From the NCBI GenBank assembly GCA_011045955.1, contig DSBV01000022.1, positions 1-55,808 on the forward strand: a DNA stretch of 55,808 bases, read 5' to 3'. This document shows, piece after piece, positions 9,152-16,769 of the stretch. The notes under the pieces were generated by a model. The model did not search any database, was not told the origin of the DNA, and saw only the letters and a list, made by a program, of their open reading frames with translations. The translations under genes and the position numbers were made by a program. This stretch comes from Bacteroidales bacterium (GTDB lineage: Bacteria; Bacteroidota; Bacteroidia; Bacteroidales; Tenuifilaceae). Position 1 is the stretch's first letter; each line of letters starts with the position of its first letter.

Positions 9152-9783
9152 TTGTGGGCTCCCTTCTCTTATATTTTTATCAGACAACAGTGGTTTGAAA
9201 CAAAACTTTCCATAAAATTCAAAGACGTTGCAGTTGATTTAACTGCAGCGGAAAGTTTAATCGTAAAATTAATACTATTGCGGTTAAACGAGCAGAAATT
9301 CGTTGCAGTACGTGGAGTGCTGTTGGCAAACAAGTTGAAAAGCCATTGATGAATACACTCTGTAAACTTTTCATTGTACCGTTTGAATATCACACACAAG
9401 AAGGTAATCCAGAAAGTTTTAGAGAAGTAGATTTTTATGTGCTTTCAAGAGATGGTAAAAAACTTAGAACAGAAGTAAAGTTAATGGCCAAAGGGAATCC
9501 TGAAAGTGCAGACGCAATTTTTGCGAGAGAACCTGCCATTTTTTTAGCAGATAAACTTTCAGACAAAAATAAAAAGCAAGCAGAAATGCTAAATGTTCAT
9601 TGGATAGAATTACGTAAAGATAGTGGTTACAAACATTTTCAAAATGTGCTTAACGCATTAAATGTACCTAATAGTGACTTTAACGGAGACTTAAATACGC
9701 GATTAGACGAAATATTGAAAAAATCTATGGTGAGTAGCAGGACAAAAGAAAGAAAGGCAGCCGATAACCGCAATTTGGCGTAA
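9152..9783 (+). pseudogene. Frameshifted C-terminal part of a CfrBI-like restriction endonuclease
   Basis: Two overlapping frames read as one protein. The first (from about 9188) gives FKDVAVDLTAAES. The second takes over near 9256-9261 with FNRKINTIAVKRAEIRCSTW and continues through GKQVEKPLMNTLCKL to a TAA at 9781. A shift of one base near 9256-9261 joins them, because the second frame has an upstream TGA at 9235. The segment REVDFYVLSRDG followed by TEVKL has the D-x(n)-E-x-K spacing of PD-(D/E)XK nucleases. The text resembles what I remember of the CfrBI type II enzymes. The N-terminus and any cognate methyltransferase are missing. The stretch is more AT-rich than its neighbours, which suggests a transferred remnant. 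The family name is moderately sure; that it is broken is clear. Confidence 0.6.
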
Positions 9784-9883
9784 TAGCAAGTGCAGTGCAT
9801 GACAGTTTTGTTGTAGGTTCAAGTGCAATTCTTCAATTGAACTTTTGTGCTATAAATCCGCCACTACGCTAAGTCGAAAATAG

Positions 9884-10597
9884 TTAAAACCCCAAGTAAA
9901 AATCACCGGTTAACCGTTTGTACTCATCGGAGTAGGACCCATCGGGGTTGTGGATGGTGAGGGTGCTTTCTGTTATGGGCTTTTTGGTGGCCTCCAGCTG
10001 AAGCAGAACCCTTAGCACCTTTCGGCCGGGGCGTGATTGCACATTAACCTTTTGCGTGCAGTAAAGGCCATGAGCGCTAGCCATGGCAATAAAAACGTTT
10101 CCCTCGGAGTAAGGGAAAACTCCACTGAACTTGCCGCCGGGAGCAAGTAACATTCTAACACCTTCAATCAAATCGGGATAGGGAAGACTCTCGGAATGGC
10201 GCGAGATATTTCGGCCAACGTGTGGCGATTTGAGCGATTGGTTGAAGTAGGGAGGATTGGATACAATTAGATCGTATGAATGCTTGACCGATTGGGCAAA
10301 ACTCTGCAAGGAGCAATTAATAATATCGATACGGTTTGCCCACGGCGATAGGGTAACATTGTTTCGGGCATCGGCTGCCGAGAGGGTATCAATCTCAATG
10401 GCATCGACATATGCATTGGCGTTACGCTGGGCAAGCATAATGGCAATTACACCCGTTCCGGTTCCAATGTCCAGAATCCGATTGGCACCCGAGACATTGG
10501 CCCATGACCCCAGAAGCACACCATCGGTGTTTACACGCATGGCTGTGTTGGACTGATGAACCGTAAACTGCTTGAACCTAAAGTAACTATTCCCCAC
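9884..10597 (-). CDS. trmN6: tRNA1(Val) A37 N6-methyltransferase TrmN6
   Basis: 237 residues, class I SAM-dependent methyltransferase. Motif I is ILDIGTGTGVIAIMLA (about 41-56), the acidic ribose-binding strand is VDAIEID, and the N6-adenine motif IV is SNPPYF (about 112-117). This combination, together with the N-terminal FKQFTVHQ and the TDGVLLGSW segment, is typical of YfiC/TrmN6, which methylates A37 of tRNA1(Val). It is last in a three-gene unit, 11 bases after the TIGR02757 gene. Another NPPY adenine methyltransferase is possible but less likely. Confidence 0.88.
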   Translation of the reverse strand: MGNSYFRFKQFTVHQSNTAMRVNTDGVLLGSWANVSGANRILDIGTGTGVIAIMLAQRNANAYVDAIEIDTLSAADARNNVTLSPWANRIDIINCSLQSFAQSVKHSYDLIVSNPPYFNQSLKSPHVGRNISRHSESLPYPDLIEGVRMLLAPGGKFSGVFPYSEGNVFIAMASAHGLYCTQKVNVQSRPGRKVLRVLLQLEATKKPITESTLTIHNPDGSYSDEYKRLTGDFYLGF

Positions 10598-10608
10598 GGC
10601 AATGCAAT

Positions 10609-11388
10609 TTAGAACTTTTCATGTAAACTCAGCCCAAACAGGGCGTAATCGTACTTAACCGGATCGGCAGGGTCAAACTTCCGGAGTGCTTCGGTTAGCT
10701 CATTAACAGCTTTAAAATCGTCGTTCTTGCGTTGGAGTAAACCCAGCTTACGGGCTATACGTCCCGTATGCAAATCGAGCGGGATTAGCAAGGCTGATGT
10801 TGGGATAGTTCTCCATAACCCAAAATCGACTCCCTCGGTTGCAGGGCGAACCATCCAACGTAAAAACATGTTTATACGCTTGGCGGCAGCACCCGCAGCA
10901 ACATTTGGGACATGGCGGAGAGTGCGTGCAGGCACCCCGCACTCCATAAATACATCCCGGTAGGCCTGTATGGCATCGTGTACCAATTGCTTTTGGCGGT
11001 AACCTTTGGTAAACACTTGTTCAAGTCCGCCTAAATGGGTGTATATGTGCCTTAGTACGTAAACAAACTCAATGGCATCGGCTGAACTGAAGGTGCGATG
11101 AACAAAGCCATGCAGGGCATGCTCATCGGCTTTGGAAAAGTTCATCACAAACTCGTAGGGCTTATTGACCATGATGCCCATAAGCTTGCGGGCGCTATTC
11201 ACTATCGATTTTCGGCTACCCCAGGCAAAGGTGGCGGCAAACAGAGCACTTATCTCAATATCGTGCTTATTGGAAAAGCCATGTGGCACCTGAATGGGAT
11301 CACCATCAATAAATGCCAGGCAAGCGTAGCGCCTATACCTGTCGTTAAGCAAATCGGCAAGCTCAGCAAACGAGCTGGGTGTAAGCAT
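10609..11388 (-). CDS. TIGR02757 (DUF2400) family protein
   Basis: 259 residues, all-helical and cytosolic, with no signal or membrane segment. It matches the TIGR02757 pattern: DPIQVPHGF near residue 30, ALFAATFAWGSR about 49-60, INMFLRWMVRP, and LIPLDLHTGRIARKLGLL about 197-214. The helix-hairpin-helix-like C-terminal part has led to proposals that it is related to base-excision DNA glycosylases, but no activity is established. It sits 2 bases after lolD and 11 before trmN6, so translation is probably coupled. Length is normal for the family. Confidence 0.85.
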   Translation of the reverse strand: MLTPSSFAELADLLNDRYRRYACLAFIDGDPIQVPHGFSNKHDIEISALFAATFAWGSRKSIVNSARKLMGIMVNKPYEFVMNFSKADEHALHGFVHRTFSSADAIEFVYVLRHIYTHLGGLEQVFTKGYRQKQLVHDAIQAYRDVFMECGVPARTLRHVPNVAAGAAAKRINMFLRWMVRPATEGVDFGLWRTIPTSALLIPLDLHTGRIARKLGLLQRKNDDFKAVNELTEALRKFDPADPVKYDYALFGLSLHEKF

Positions 11389-11390
11389 GG

Positions 11391-12041
11391 CTAAACAAGT
11401 TGACCGTCGTTCATGGAGATTTGCAGGTTGGCCATGCGTGCCAAATCCTTATCGTGGGTTACCACCACAAAGGTTTGCCCAAAGGTATCGCGCAGGTGGA
11501 AGAAGAGCTTATGCAGCTCCTCCTTATTATGCGAATCGAGGTTACCGGAGGGTTCATCGGCCAATACCACCATGGGATTGTTGATGAGGGCACGAGCCAC
11601 TGCCACCCTTTGCTGCTCCCCACCCGATAATCCGGAGGGTTTATGGCTAACCCTGTGGGACAATCCCAAGAACTCAAGCAGTTCCTTTGCACGCTTTGAG
11701 GCGTCGGCCATGCTTTTACCTGCAATAAGCGCAGGCATGCAAACATTCTCAAGAGCAGTAAACTCAGGTAAAAGATGGTGGAACTGGAACACAAAACCAA
11801 TATGGCTGTTACGGAATCGTGCAAGCTGAGTATCGTTAAGCGAGGTAACATCAACACCGTTGTAAAGCACTTTGCCTTTTTCGGGTTGGCTAAGCGTACC
11901 CATTATTTGCAAAAGGGTAGTTTTGCCTGCTCCGCTAGGACCTACAATGGCAATCACTTTCTTTTCTGGTATCTCAACAGTAATGCCTTTCAACACGGTA
12001 AGCGGGCCAAACGATTTTACTATGTTTTCAACCTTAATCAT
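11391..12041 (-). CDS. lolD: LolD-type ABC transporter ATPase
   Basis: 216 residues. Walker [10 protein letters not shown] (about 34-42), Q-loop [12 protein letters not shown], signature LSGGEQQR (about 139-146), Walker [14 protein letters not shown] and the switch His in VVVTHD. The [14 protein letters not shown] segment matches LolD, the ATPase of the LolCDE complex that releases lipoproteins from the inner membrane. No LolC/E permease gene is adjacent, as is common in Bacteroidota. A MacB- or FtsE-type role cannot be excluded. First gene of a unit with TIGR02757 and trmN6. A separate MacB-type ATPase lies at 16056-16739. Confidence 0.87.
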   Translation of the reverse strand: MIKVENIVKSFGPLTVLKGITVEIPEKKVIAIVGPSGAGKTTLLQIMGTLSQPEKGKVLYNGVDVTSLNDTQLARFRNSHIGFVFQFHHLLPEFTALENVCMPALIAGKSMADASKRAKELLEFLGLSHRVSHKPSGLSGGEQQRVAVARALINNPMVVLADEPSGNLDSHNKEELHKLFFHLRDTFGQTFVVVTHDKDLARMANLQISMNDGQLV

Positions 12042-12130
12042 CTATCTAAATAAGAATATGTAGTTCAACAAAGGTAAACAATTTCAGGAAAGGATAAAGA
12101 ATAAAGGATAAAGGGGAAAGGGGAAGGTGT

Positions 12131-12191
12131 TTAGTGTTTCGTTGATTTTTTATCTGAGTAAATCCTTTCAATCTGCCTAATCGGTGTTCCA
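12131..12191. repeat. Dispersed intergenic repeat, copy 2
   Basis: About 61 bases beginning TTAGTGTTTCGTTGATTT and ending CTAATCGGTGTTCCA, clearly related to 8457-8515. A purine-rich run with repeated GGATAAAG lies just before it (about 12092-12127). Confidence 0.5.
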
Positions 12192-12266
12192 TTGGATTTA
12201 CCCTCAACAAGTAGTCAGTAACTATCAACATCAACTATCATTCTAAGCGTTGTGTGGGAACTCAAT

Positions 12267-12500
12267 CTAACCAGCATGCTTACTGCTGGGGTTGTCATCG
12301 TTTTCAGCGTCTTTGTCATCCAGGTTGGTGAGGCTGATTTGGCTTCGAATCTCGGAGATACTTTTTTGCAGGTAATGGTAAGCTCTTCCCAGTAGTCGGG
12401 CAACATTTAGCAGGGTTGCCGAGTCAAAGAGCAACAAAGCAACTATAACAATTACAACCAGTTCCCATAGGCCTAAAAAAAGCATAATCATGGTACTCAA
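12267..12500 (-). CDS. TatA/TatB-like single-pass membrane microprotein lacking the FG motif
   Basis: 77 residues. A short periplasmic N-terminus precedes a hydrophobic helix (about 4-25), then an amphipathic helix (about 29-52, NVARLLGRAYHYLQKSI) and an acidic disordered tail (DDKDAENDDN). This is the TatA/TatB layout. In that family the two helices are joined by FGP; here the hinge reads FDS, and the usual GWE/GxxE is LWE. No TatC is nearby. It could be a divergent Tat component or an unrelated microprotein with the same topology. It is divergent from the dehydrogenase at 12630. The topology is convincing; the family assignment is tentative. Confidence 0.6.
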   Translation of the reverse strand: MSTMIMLFLGLWELVVIVIVALLLFDSATLLNVARLLGRAYHYLQKSISEIRSQISLTNLDDKDAENDDNPSSKHAG

Positions 12501-12629
12501 CGTTTACTACCCAAAGGTAGTCAGAAAAACAAAAAAAGTTTACAAAATCATAGTTTATCAACCTAAAAAATTATAGTTTAGCACCATATTTAAACCATAA
12601 GATATTAACCAAAATCCAAACCTTGAGAT

Positions 12630-13967
12630 ATGAGTAAGATTCTTGTACTGGGAGCTGGAATGTCTGCATCAAGTCTGATCAAATATTTGCTTGACTGTAG
12701 TTCCGAATTAAACTGGGAAGTAATTGTTACTGCCAGAAGCATTGAAAAAGCTCAAAGTAAACTCGGTGGACATCCTCATGGAACACCCAAAGTTTTTGAT
12801 ATTTCGAATATTGATCTTTTATCTGTTTTGATCAACGATAGTGATGTGATTATTTCATTGCTTCCAGCAAAATTTCATCCGATTGTTGCCCAGGAGTGCG
12901 TTAGGCAAGGAAAGCATATGCTTACCGCATCTTACGTTTCGGACACCCTGAAATCGTTGCATGAGGAAGCACAACAAAAGGATATAGCCCTGCTTAATGA
13001 ACTTGGCGTTGACCCGGGTATCGACCACATGTCGGCCATGCGGGTTATAGATGAGATAAAAGCCAAGGGGGGAAAACTAACCGGATTCATAAGCAATACC
13101 GGCGGCCTAATTGCGCCTGAGAGCGACAACAACCCATGGAACTACAAGTTTACATGGAATCCACGCAACGTGGTACTTGCCGGTCAGGGAGTGGCTCAAT
13201 ACCTTGAGAACGGGCAATACAAGTATACCCCATACCATCGGCTTTTTACAAGCGTAAGGGAATACAATATCATGGATTTGGGTAAGTTTGAGATGTACCC
13301 CAACCGCGACTCGCTTAAGTATAGGGAGATATACGGGATTGAGGACATACAAACCATTATACGAGGCACTCTGCGCCGCGCCGGATACAGTAAGGCCTGG
13401 AACGTGTTTGTTCAGCTTGGCATGACCGACGACTCCTACAAAATGGCAAACAGCGAAAAGCTAACCAAGCGCGAGTTCTTAAACAGTTTCCTACCCTACC
13501 ATCCTACCGAAACCGTTGAGGAAAAACTAAAAAGAATTATCCCCGACACTCAGGACGAAGTGATGTTTAATAAGCTGAAATGGCTAGGAATGTTCGAGAA
13601 CGAACCCATTGGTCTTCCCAATGCAAGCCCTGCCCAACTGCTGCAGCATATACTTGAACCCAAACTAGCACTTGGCCCGAACGATAAGGATATGATTGTT
13701 ATGCAGCATATTTTCGACTATGAGTTGTTCGGCAAAAAGCATCGTAAAACATCAACCATGGTGATAATTGGGAAGGATACCACCCACACCGCCATGTCCA
13801 TTACAGTGGGAACCCCCTTGGCCATCGCCACCAAACTTTTACTTACCGGCCAAATTAAGGACCGCGGTGTAATAGTCCCCACTAAGCCAGATCTTTACAA
13901 CCCAATACTCAATGAACTTGAAAATTACGGTGTTAAGTTTATTGAGGAGGATGTTGATGTAGAGTAG
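12630..13967 (+). CDS. Saccharopine dehydrogenase family protein
   Basis: 445 residues. The N-terminal Rossmann domain opens with ILVLGAGMSASSLIKYLL (about 4-21). It contains SDVIISLLPAKFHPIVA and LTASYVSDTLK, and ELGVDPGIDHMSAM about residues 125-138, where saccharopine reductases bind substrate. The C-terminal domain includes FISNTGGLIAPESDNNPW and NPWNYKFTWNPRNVVLAG. The family covers lysine-pathway saccharopine reductase and carboxyspermidine or homospermidine relatives. The closest pattern is the saccharopine reductase (glutamate-forming, NADP) group found in Bacteroidota, but the exact substrate is not fixed by context. It is monocistronic, ending 26 bases before a strong terminator. 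Confidence 0.85.
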   Translation: MSKILVLGAGMSASSLIKYLLDCSSELNWEVIVTARSIEKAQSKLGGHPHGTPKVFDISNIDLLSVLINDSDVIISLLPAKFHPIVAQECVRQGKHMLTASYVSDTLKSLHEEAQQKDIALLNELGVDPGIDHMSAMRVIDEIKAKGGKLTGFISNTGGLIAPESDNNPWNYKFTWNPRNVVLAGQGVAQYLENGQYKYTPYHRLFTSVREYNIMDLGKFEMYPNRDSLKYREIYGIEDIQTIIRGTLRRAGYSKAWNVFVQLGMTDDSYKMANSEKLTKREFLNSFLPYHPTETVEEKLKRIIPDTQDEVMFNKLKWLGMFENEPIGLPNASPAQLLQHILEPKLALGPNDKDMIVMQHIFDYELFGKKHRKTSTMVIIGKDTTHTAMSITVGTPLAIATKLLLTGQIKDRGVIVPTKPDLYNPILNELENYGVKFIEEDVDVE

Positions 13968-13992
13968 CAATTTGAAGTACGCTATATTTAAT

Positions 13993-14017
13993 GCCGGATT
14001 AAAAGTCCGGCTTTTTT
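13993..14017 (+). terminator. Intrinsic terminator after the saccharopine dehydrogenase gene
   Basis: GCCGGA (13993-13998) and TCCGGC (14006-14011) pair across a 7-base loop and are followed directly by six T. Confidence 0.8.
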
Positions 14018-14518
14018 CTATTTCAAAAGATTGATTTTAAAACCTATCTGGAATGCCACGAATTATCAAATTCAACTGGGCTAATAAAAATGGGGAGGCG
14101 GTGAGATTTTTAGAGGAAAGAGTCGGAATGATACATAACAAACTGTTTATGAGATACTTAAGGGAATAAAGAAAAGCAAATTTTGATCATTAAATAGATA
14201 TATCTCTTTATTAGGTGTGTCGCTTTATGTACTACCACAACTGTTCAAAATATCTTAAAATCAAAATGCGTCTATCTATTAATCAGATGGTTACAGTTCA
14301 CAAGCAACCATTTTCAAAATTAAACCCTACCCAGCAGAAATGTCTTGGTGAAGATGTACCGCTTGTTTTATAAATTTGTTATATGATAAAAATGAACAAG
14401 CACCCGCTTAAATGCGCTAAATATCATTTAGTCATTTCAACTAAAAGGCGTTTAAGCAAATCAGCATTAGCAATTATTTAAACTCAAAGTTGACTAATAT
14501 AAATCTAAACTGATAAAA
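14018..14518. other. Non-coding stretch with a nested hairpin
   Basis: No credible gene was found in about 500 bases. The one clear structure is at 14406-14457: GCTTAAATGC (14406-14415) pairs with GCGTTTAAGC (14448-14457) with one U-G pair. It encloses a second stem, CTAAAT (14417-14422) with ATTTAG (14426-14431). It lies about 60 bases before the microprotein at 14519. Confidence 0.35.
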
Positions 14519-14671
14519 ATGATAAAGTTTAAAATTACAAAACGCGATGCATTATTCTTCTTTCCCGGAGTAATTGCTGTAATAATTATTGAGATGATAT
14601 TCAACTGGCAAAGTTGTAAAAATGGCTTCATGGAAGGTTGGAATGCAGCAAAAACTGAGGTGAAAAGATAA
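14519..14671 (+). CDS. Small membrane protein, 50 residues
   Basis: Begins MIKFKITKRDALFFFPGVIA and ends NAAKTEVKR. A charged N-terminus precedes one hydrophobic helix (about 11-30), followed by NWQSC and an amphipathic tail with FMEGWNAA. The pattern (basic start, FFF-x-G, helix, W, then F-x-E/D-G-W/Y-N) recurs in short Bacteroidota proteins often found near regulators, from memory and not tested. It stands alone between two non-coding stretches. Coding is supported by the clean start, topology and family-like motif. Function is unknown. Confidence 0.55.
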   Translation: MIKFKITKRDALFFFPGVIAVIIIEMIFNWQSCKNGFMEGWNAAKTEVKR

Positions 14672-14781
14672 AACCGAATCTTTAGGTTTACTAAACCGAG
14701 ATTAGTCAATGGAAACACAAAAATTATACACACCTTGTTTCTGTTGACTTATGGGAGGTAACCCCGACTCATCAAAATCTT

Positions 14782-14803
14782 TCATTCCGAACTTTCGGAA
14801 TGA
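14782..14803. repeat. Perfect 10-base inverted repeat
   Basis: TCATTCCGAA and TTCGGAATGA are exact reverse complements separated by CT. There is no T-run after it, so it is not an obvious terminator. It lies in the 230 bases between the microprotein and the outer-membrane barrel gene, about 100 bases beyond the barrel gene's stop. Confidence 0.5.
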
Positions 14804-14901
14804 ATAGATATTCGTTAGTCGGTTCGTCAATTGGTTTTTCAATTGCCAGATTTGGGCTAAATTGTTTTACTCAGCAACAGTAGCCAAGCGAAACTACCTA
14901 T

Positions 14902-16044
14902 TTAAAAATTCCACTGCACCTTAAAGTATGCTAGTTGGCCATTGTTTGGGTATTCATCGGTGGTGTGGCCGGTAAACAACATGGCGGTTAGGGCAAGGGT
15001 TAGGTTGTTGGAGGCTGAGTAGCCTACACTGGGTATCACCGCGGCCGACCAGTCGATTGGGTTGGCCAGTATGACCAGCGAGGGGGTAAAGAGCGTTTCC
15101 ACAGTGCCATTTACTCCCACAAAAAGGTTCACTTTCCCTCGGCTCAGCATCATGGGGCTTTGCGCGCGTGGTTCAATGAGGCTAAGAGGTTCTTGGCTGC
15201 CCCTACGGCCAAAGGAGTTGTAAAGTGCTCCAAGCTGCACAAAGCTATTGCTCCCCATAGATCGGTCGGCCGAGAGAGTGGCTACAAATCCACTTTTTGC
15301 ATCCGATTTTTGGGCACTAAAGTATGAAACCTCGCTCCTGATGGCAAATTGATCCAACTCACTCGATAGGCCTCCGCCCAGCACGTAGTAGCCAGCCATT
15401 CTGGCAGCCAAGGCCTGAAAATCGGTGCGGGCTATGTTTGCCCTGTACCTTACGCCGTAGGCGCTGCTATCGGCAGTTTTGTGGGGCTGGTAAACCAAAT
15501 CGAAATACGATAGCGTTCCGGTGTAAACCTTTAGGTTTACGGCATCGGTGCCCGGACGCTCAGGGTATTCCAGGTTTAGGTACGAAAAGGTGTTAAAGAT
15601 ATCGTTGGGGTTCCAAACCAAATCCATGCCCCAATTAATGCGCTGGCGGCCAACGGTTAGCTCAATGCTGTTGAGGATAAACCTCGCCAATAGCCTATCG
15701 AACTCGGTATGACCAACAAACGAACGGCCATCGGCCCATAGGAATGAAAGGTCAACAAACCCATTACTGCTTCCAATAAGCAATGAGTAGGTGGGAATGG
15801 TCTCAACAAAATCGCCATAAATAAATCGATTGCGCGCCTGAATATCAAACCTCAGCCAATCGGTGGCATCCCACTTGAACTCAAGCCTATTTTCAAGGGT
15901 TTGGTCAGTGAACCAAAACAGCGTATCGGGGTATGGGATAAACAGGTTGTTGAGCAGCTTCAAGTGCCCCTTAAACTCCTGTGCGTGTGCATTACCAAAA
16001 ATCAGCAACACAAAAAGCAAGGCAGGTTTAATTGCATTTTTCAT
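14902..16044 (-). CDS. Outer-membrane beta-barrel of the TetR/LolA-like/ABC operon
   Basis: 380 residues. The signal peptide (1-21) ends in AHAQ. The mature part alternates amphipathic strands with polar turns and ends in LAYFKVQWNF, a C-terminal strand finishing in Phe as in BAM-inserted barrels. Internal features include NRLEFKWDATDWLRFDIQ and VGRQRINWGMDLVWNPNDIF near residues 135-155. That second segment resembles DUF1302-type barrels that partner with lipid exporters in other phyla (recollection only). It is the last gene of the unit, 11 bases after the ATPase, so it may be the outer-membrane acceptor or exit for whatever the ABC complex moves. The barrel call is good; the function is inference. 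Confidence 0.75.
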   Translation of the reverse strand: MKNAIKPALLFVLLIFGNAHAQEFKGHLKLLNNLFIPYPDTLFWFTDQTLENRLEFKWDATDWLRFDIQARNRFIYGDFVETIPTYSLLIGSSNGFVDLSFLWADGRSFVGHTEFDRLLARFILNSIELTVGRQRINWGMDLVWNPNDIFNTFSYLNLEYPERPGTDAVNLKVYTGTLSYFDLVYQPHKTADSSAYGVRYRANIARTDFQALAARMAGYYVLGGGLSSELDQFAIRSEVSYFSAQKSDAKSGFVATLSADRSMGSNSFVQLGALYNSFGRRGSQEPLSLIEPRAQSPMMLSRGKVNLFVGVNGTVETLFTPSLVILANPIDWSAAVIPSVGYSASNNLTLALTAMLFTGHTTDEYPNNGQLAYFKVQWNF

Positions 16045-16055
16045 GCGATAAGGAT

Positions 16056-16739
16056 TTACTGGAGCGTATCGGATTTAATTCGTCCATCCTCGAGCAGAAT
16101 TACCCGGCGGGCACGGTTCATCACACGCTGGTCGTGGGTGGAAAAGATAAAGGTAACACCTTCATTCCGGTTAAGGTGCTCCATGATCTGCAAAAGATTT
16201 TCGGCCGATTTACCATCGAGGTTGGCAGTGGGTTCATCGGCCAGGATAAACTGAGGCTTTGATGCCAAAGCGCGGGCAACGGCAACCCTCTGCTGCTGCC
16301 CACCCGATAGCTTAGCCGGACGGCTGGCAAACCTGTCGGCCAGGCCAACTTTGACAAGCATATCGGCTGCCACCTGCTTGCGCACCCTTGCAGACACTCC
16401 CTGCAGCTGCATAATTAGCTCAACATTCTCGCCGGCAGTAAGCACAGGTATCAAATTATATGATTGGAAAACAAACCCAATGTTCCGAAGCCTGAAATCG
16501 ATAAGCTTTGAACCCTTTAGCTCATTAAGCCAGACATCGCCAACACGAATTTTACCGTTGGTTGGTGAGTCGAGCCCGCCCAGGAGGTTGAGCAAGGTTG
16601 TTTTTCCAGAGCCCGAAGGACCCACAATAGCAGTAAACTCCCCTTTTTCGATGGTTAGGTTGATATTGCTCAGGGCTGTAACCTTTACCTCCGAGTCGTT
16701 GTATATCTTGTCAACATTTACAACTTCAATTATTGCCAT
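16056..16739 (-). CDS. MacB/LolD-type ABC ATPase
   Basis: 227 residues. Walker A GPSGSGKTT (about 40-48), Q-loop GFVFQSYNLIPVLTA, signature LSGGQQQR, Walker B FILADEPTANLD and switch FIFSTHD. These are the marks of the MacB/LolD/FtsE group, whose ATPases drive permeases by mechanotransmission instead of moving substrate through the membrane. It lies 30 bases downstream of the two FtsX-type permeases and 11 bases upstream of the barrel gene, so it almost certainly energises that pair. It is distinct from the LolD at 11391. Confidence 0.92.
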   Translation of the reverse strand: MAIIEVVNVDKIYNDSEVKVTALSNINLTIEKGEFTAIVGPSGSGKTTLLNLLGGLDSPTNGKIRVGDVWLNELKGSKLIDFRLRNIGFVFQSYNLIPVLTAGENVELIMQLQGVSARVRKQVAADMLVKVGLADRFASRPAKLSGGQQQRVAVARALASKPQFILADEPTANLDGKSAENLLQIMEHLNRNEGVTFIFSTHDQRVMNRARRVILLEDGRIKSDTLQ

Positions 16740-16769
16740 ATATGTTGATATTTAAATGGTTATCGCAAT

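Noticed and set aside
11413-11829. Open frame of 138 codons on the plus strand
   Set aside because: Shadow of lolD; the translation has no family-like features.
13968-14518. Further coding gene in the long non-coding stretch
   Set aside because: All frames are interrupted by frequent stops and no frame has a signal or domain pattern.
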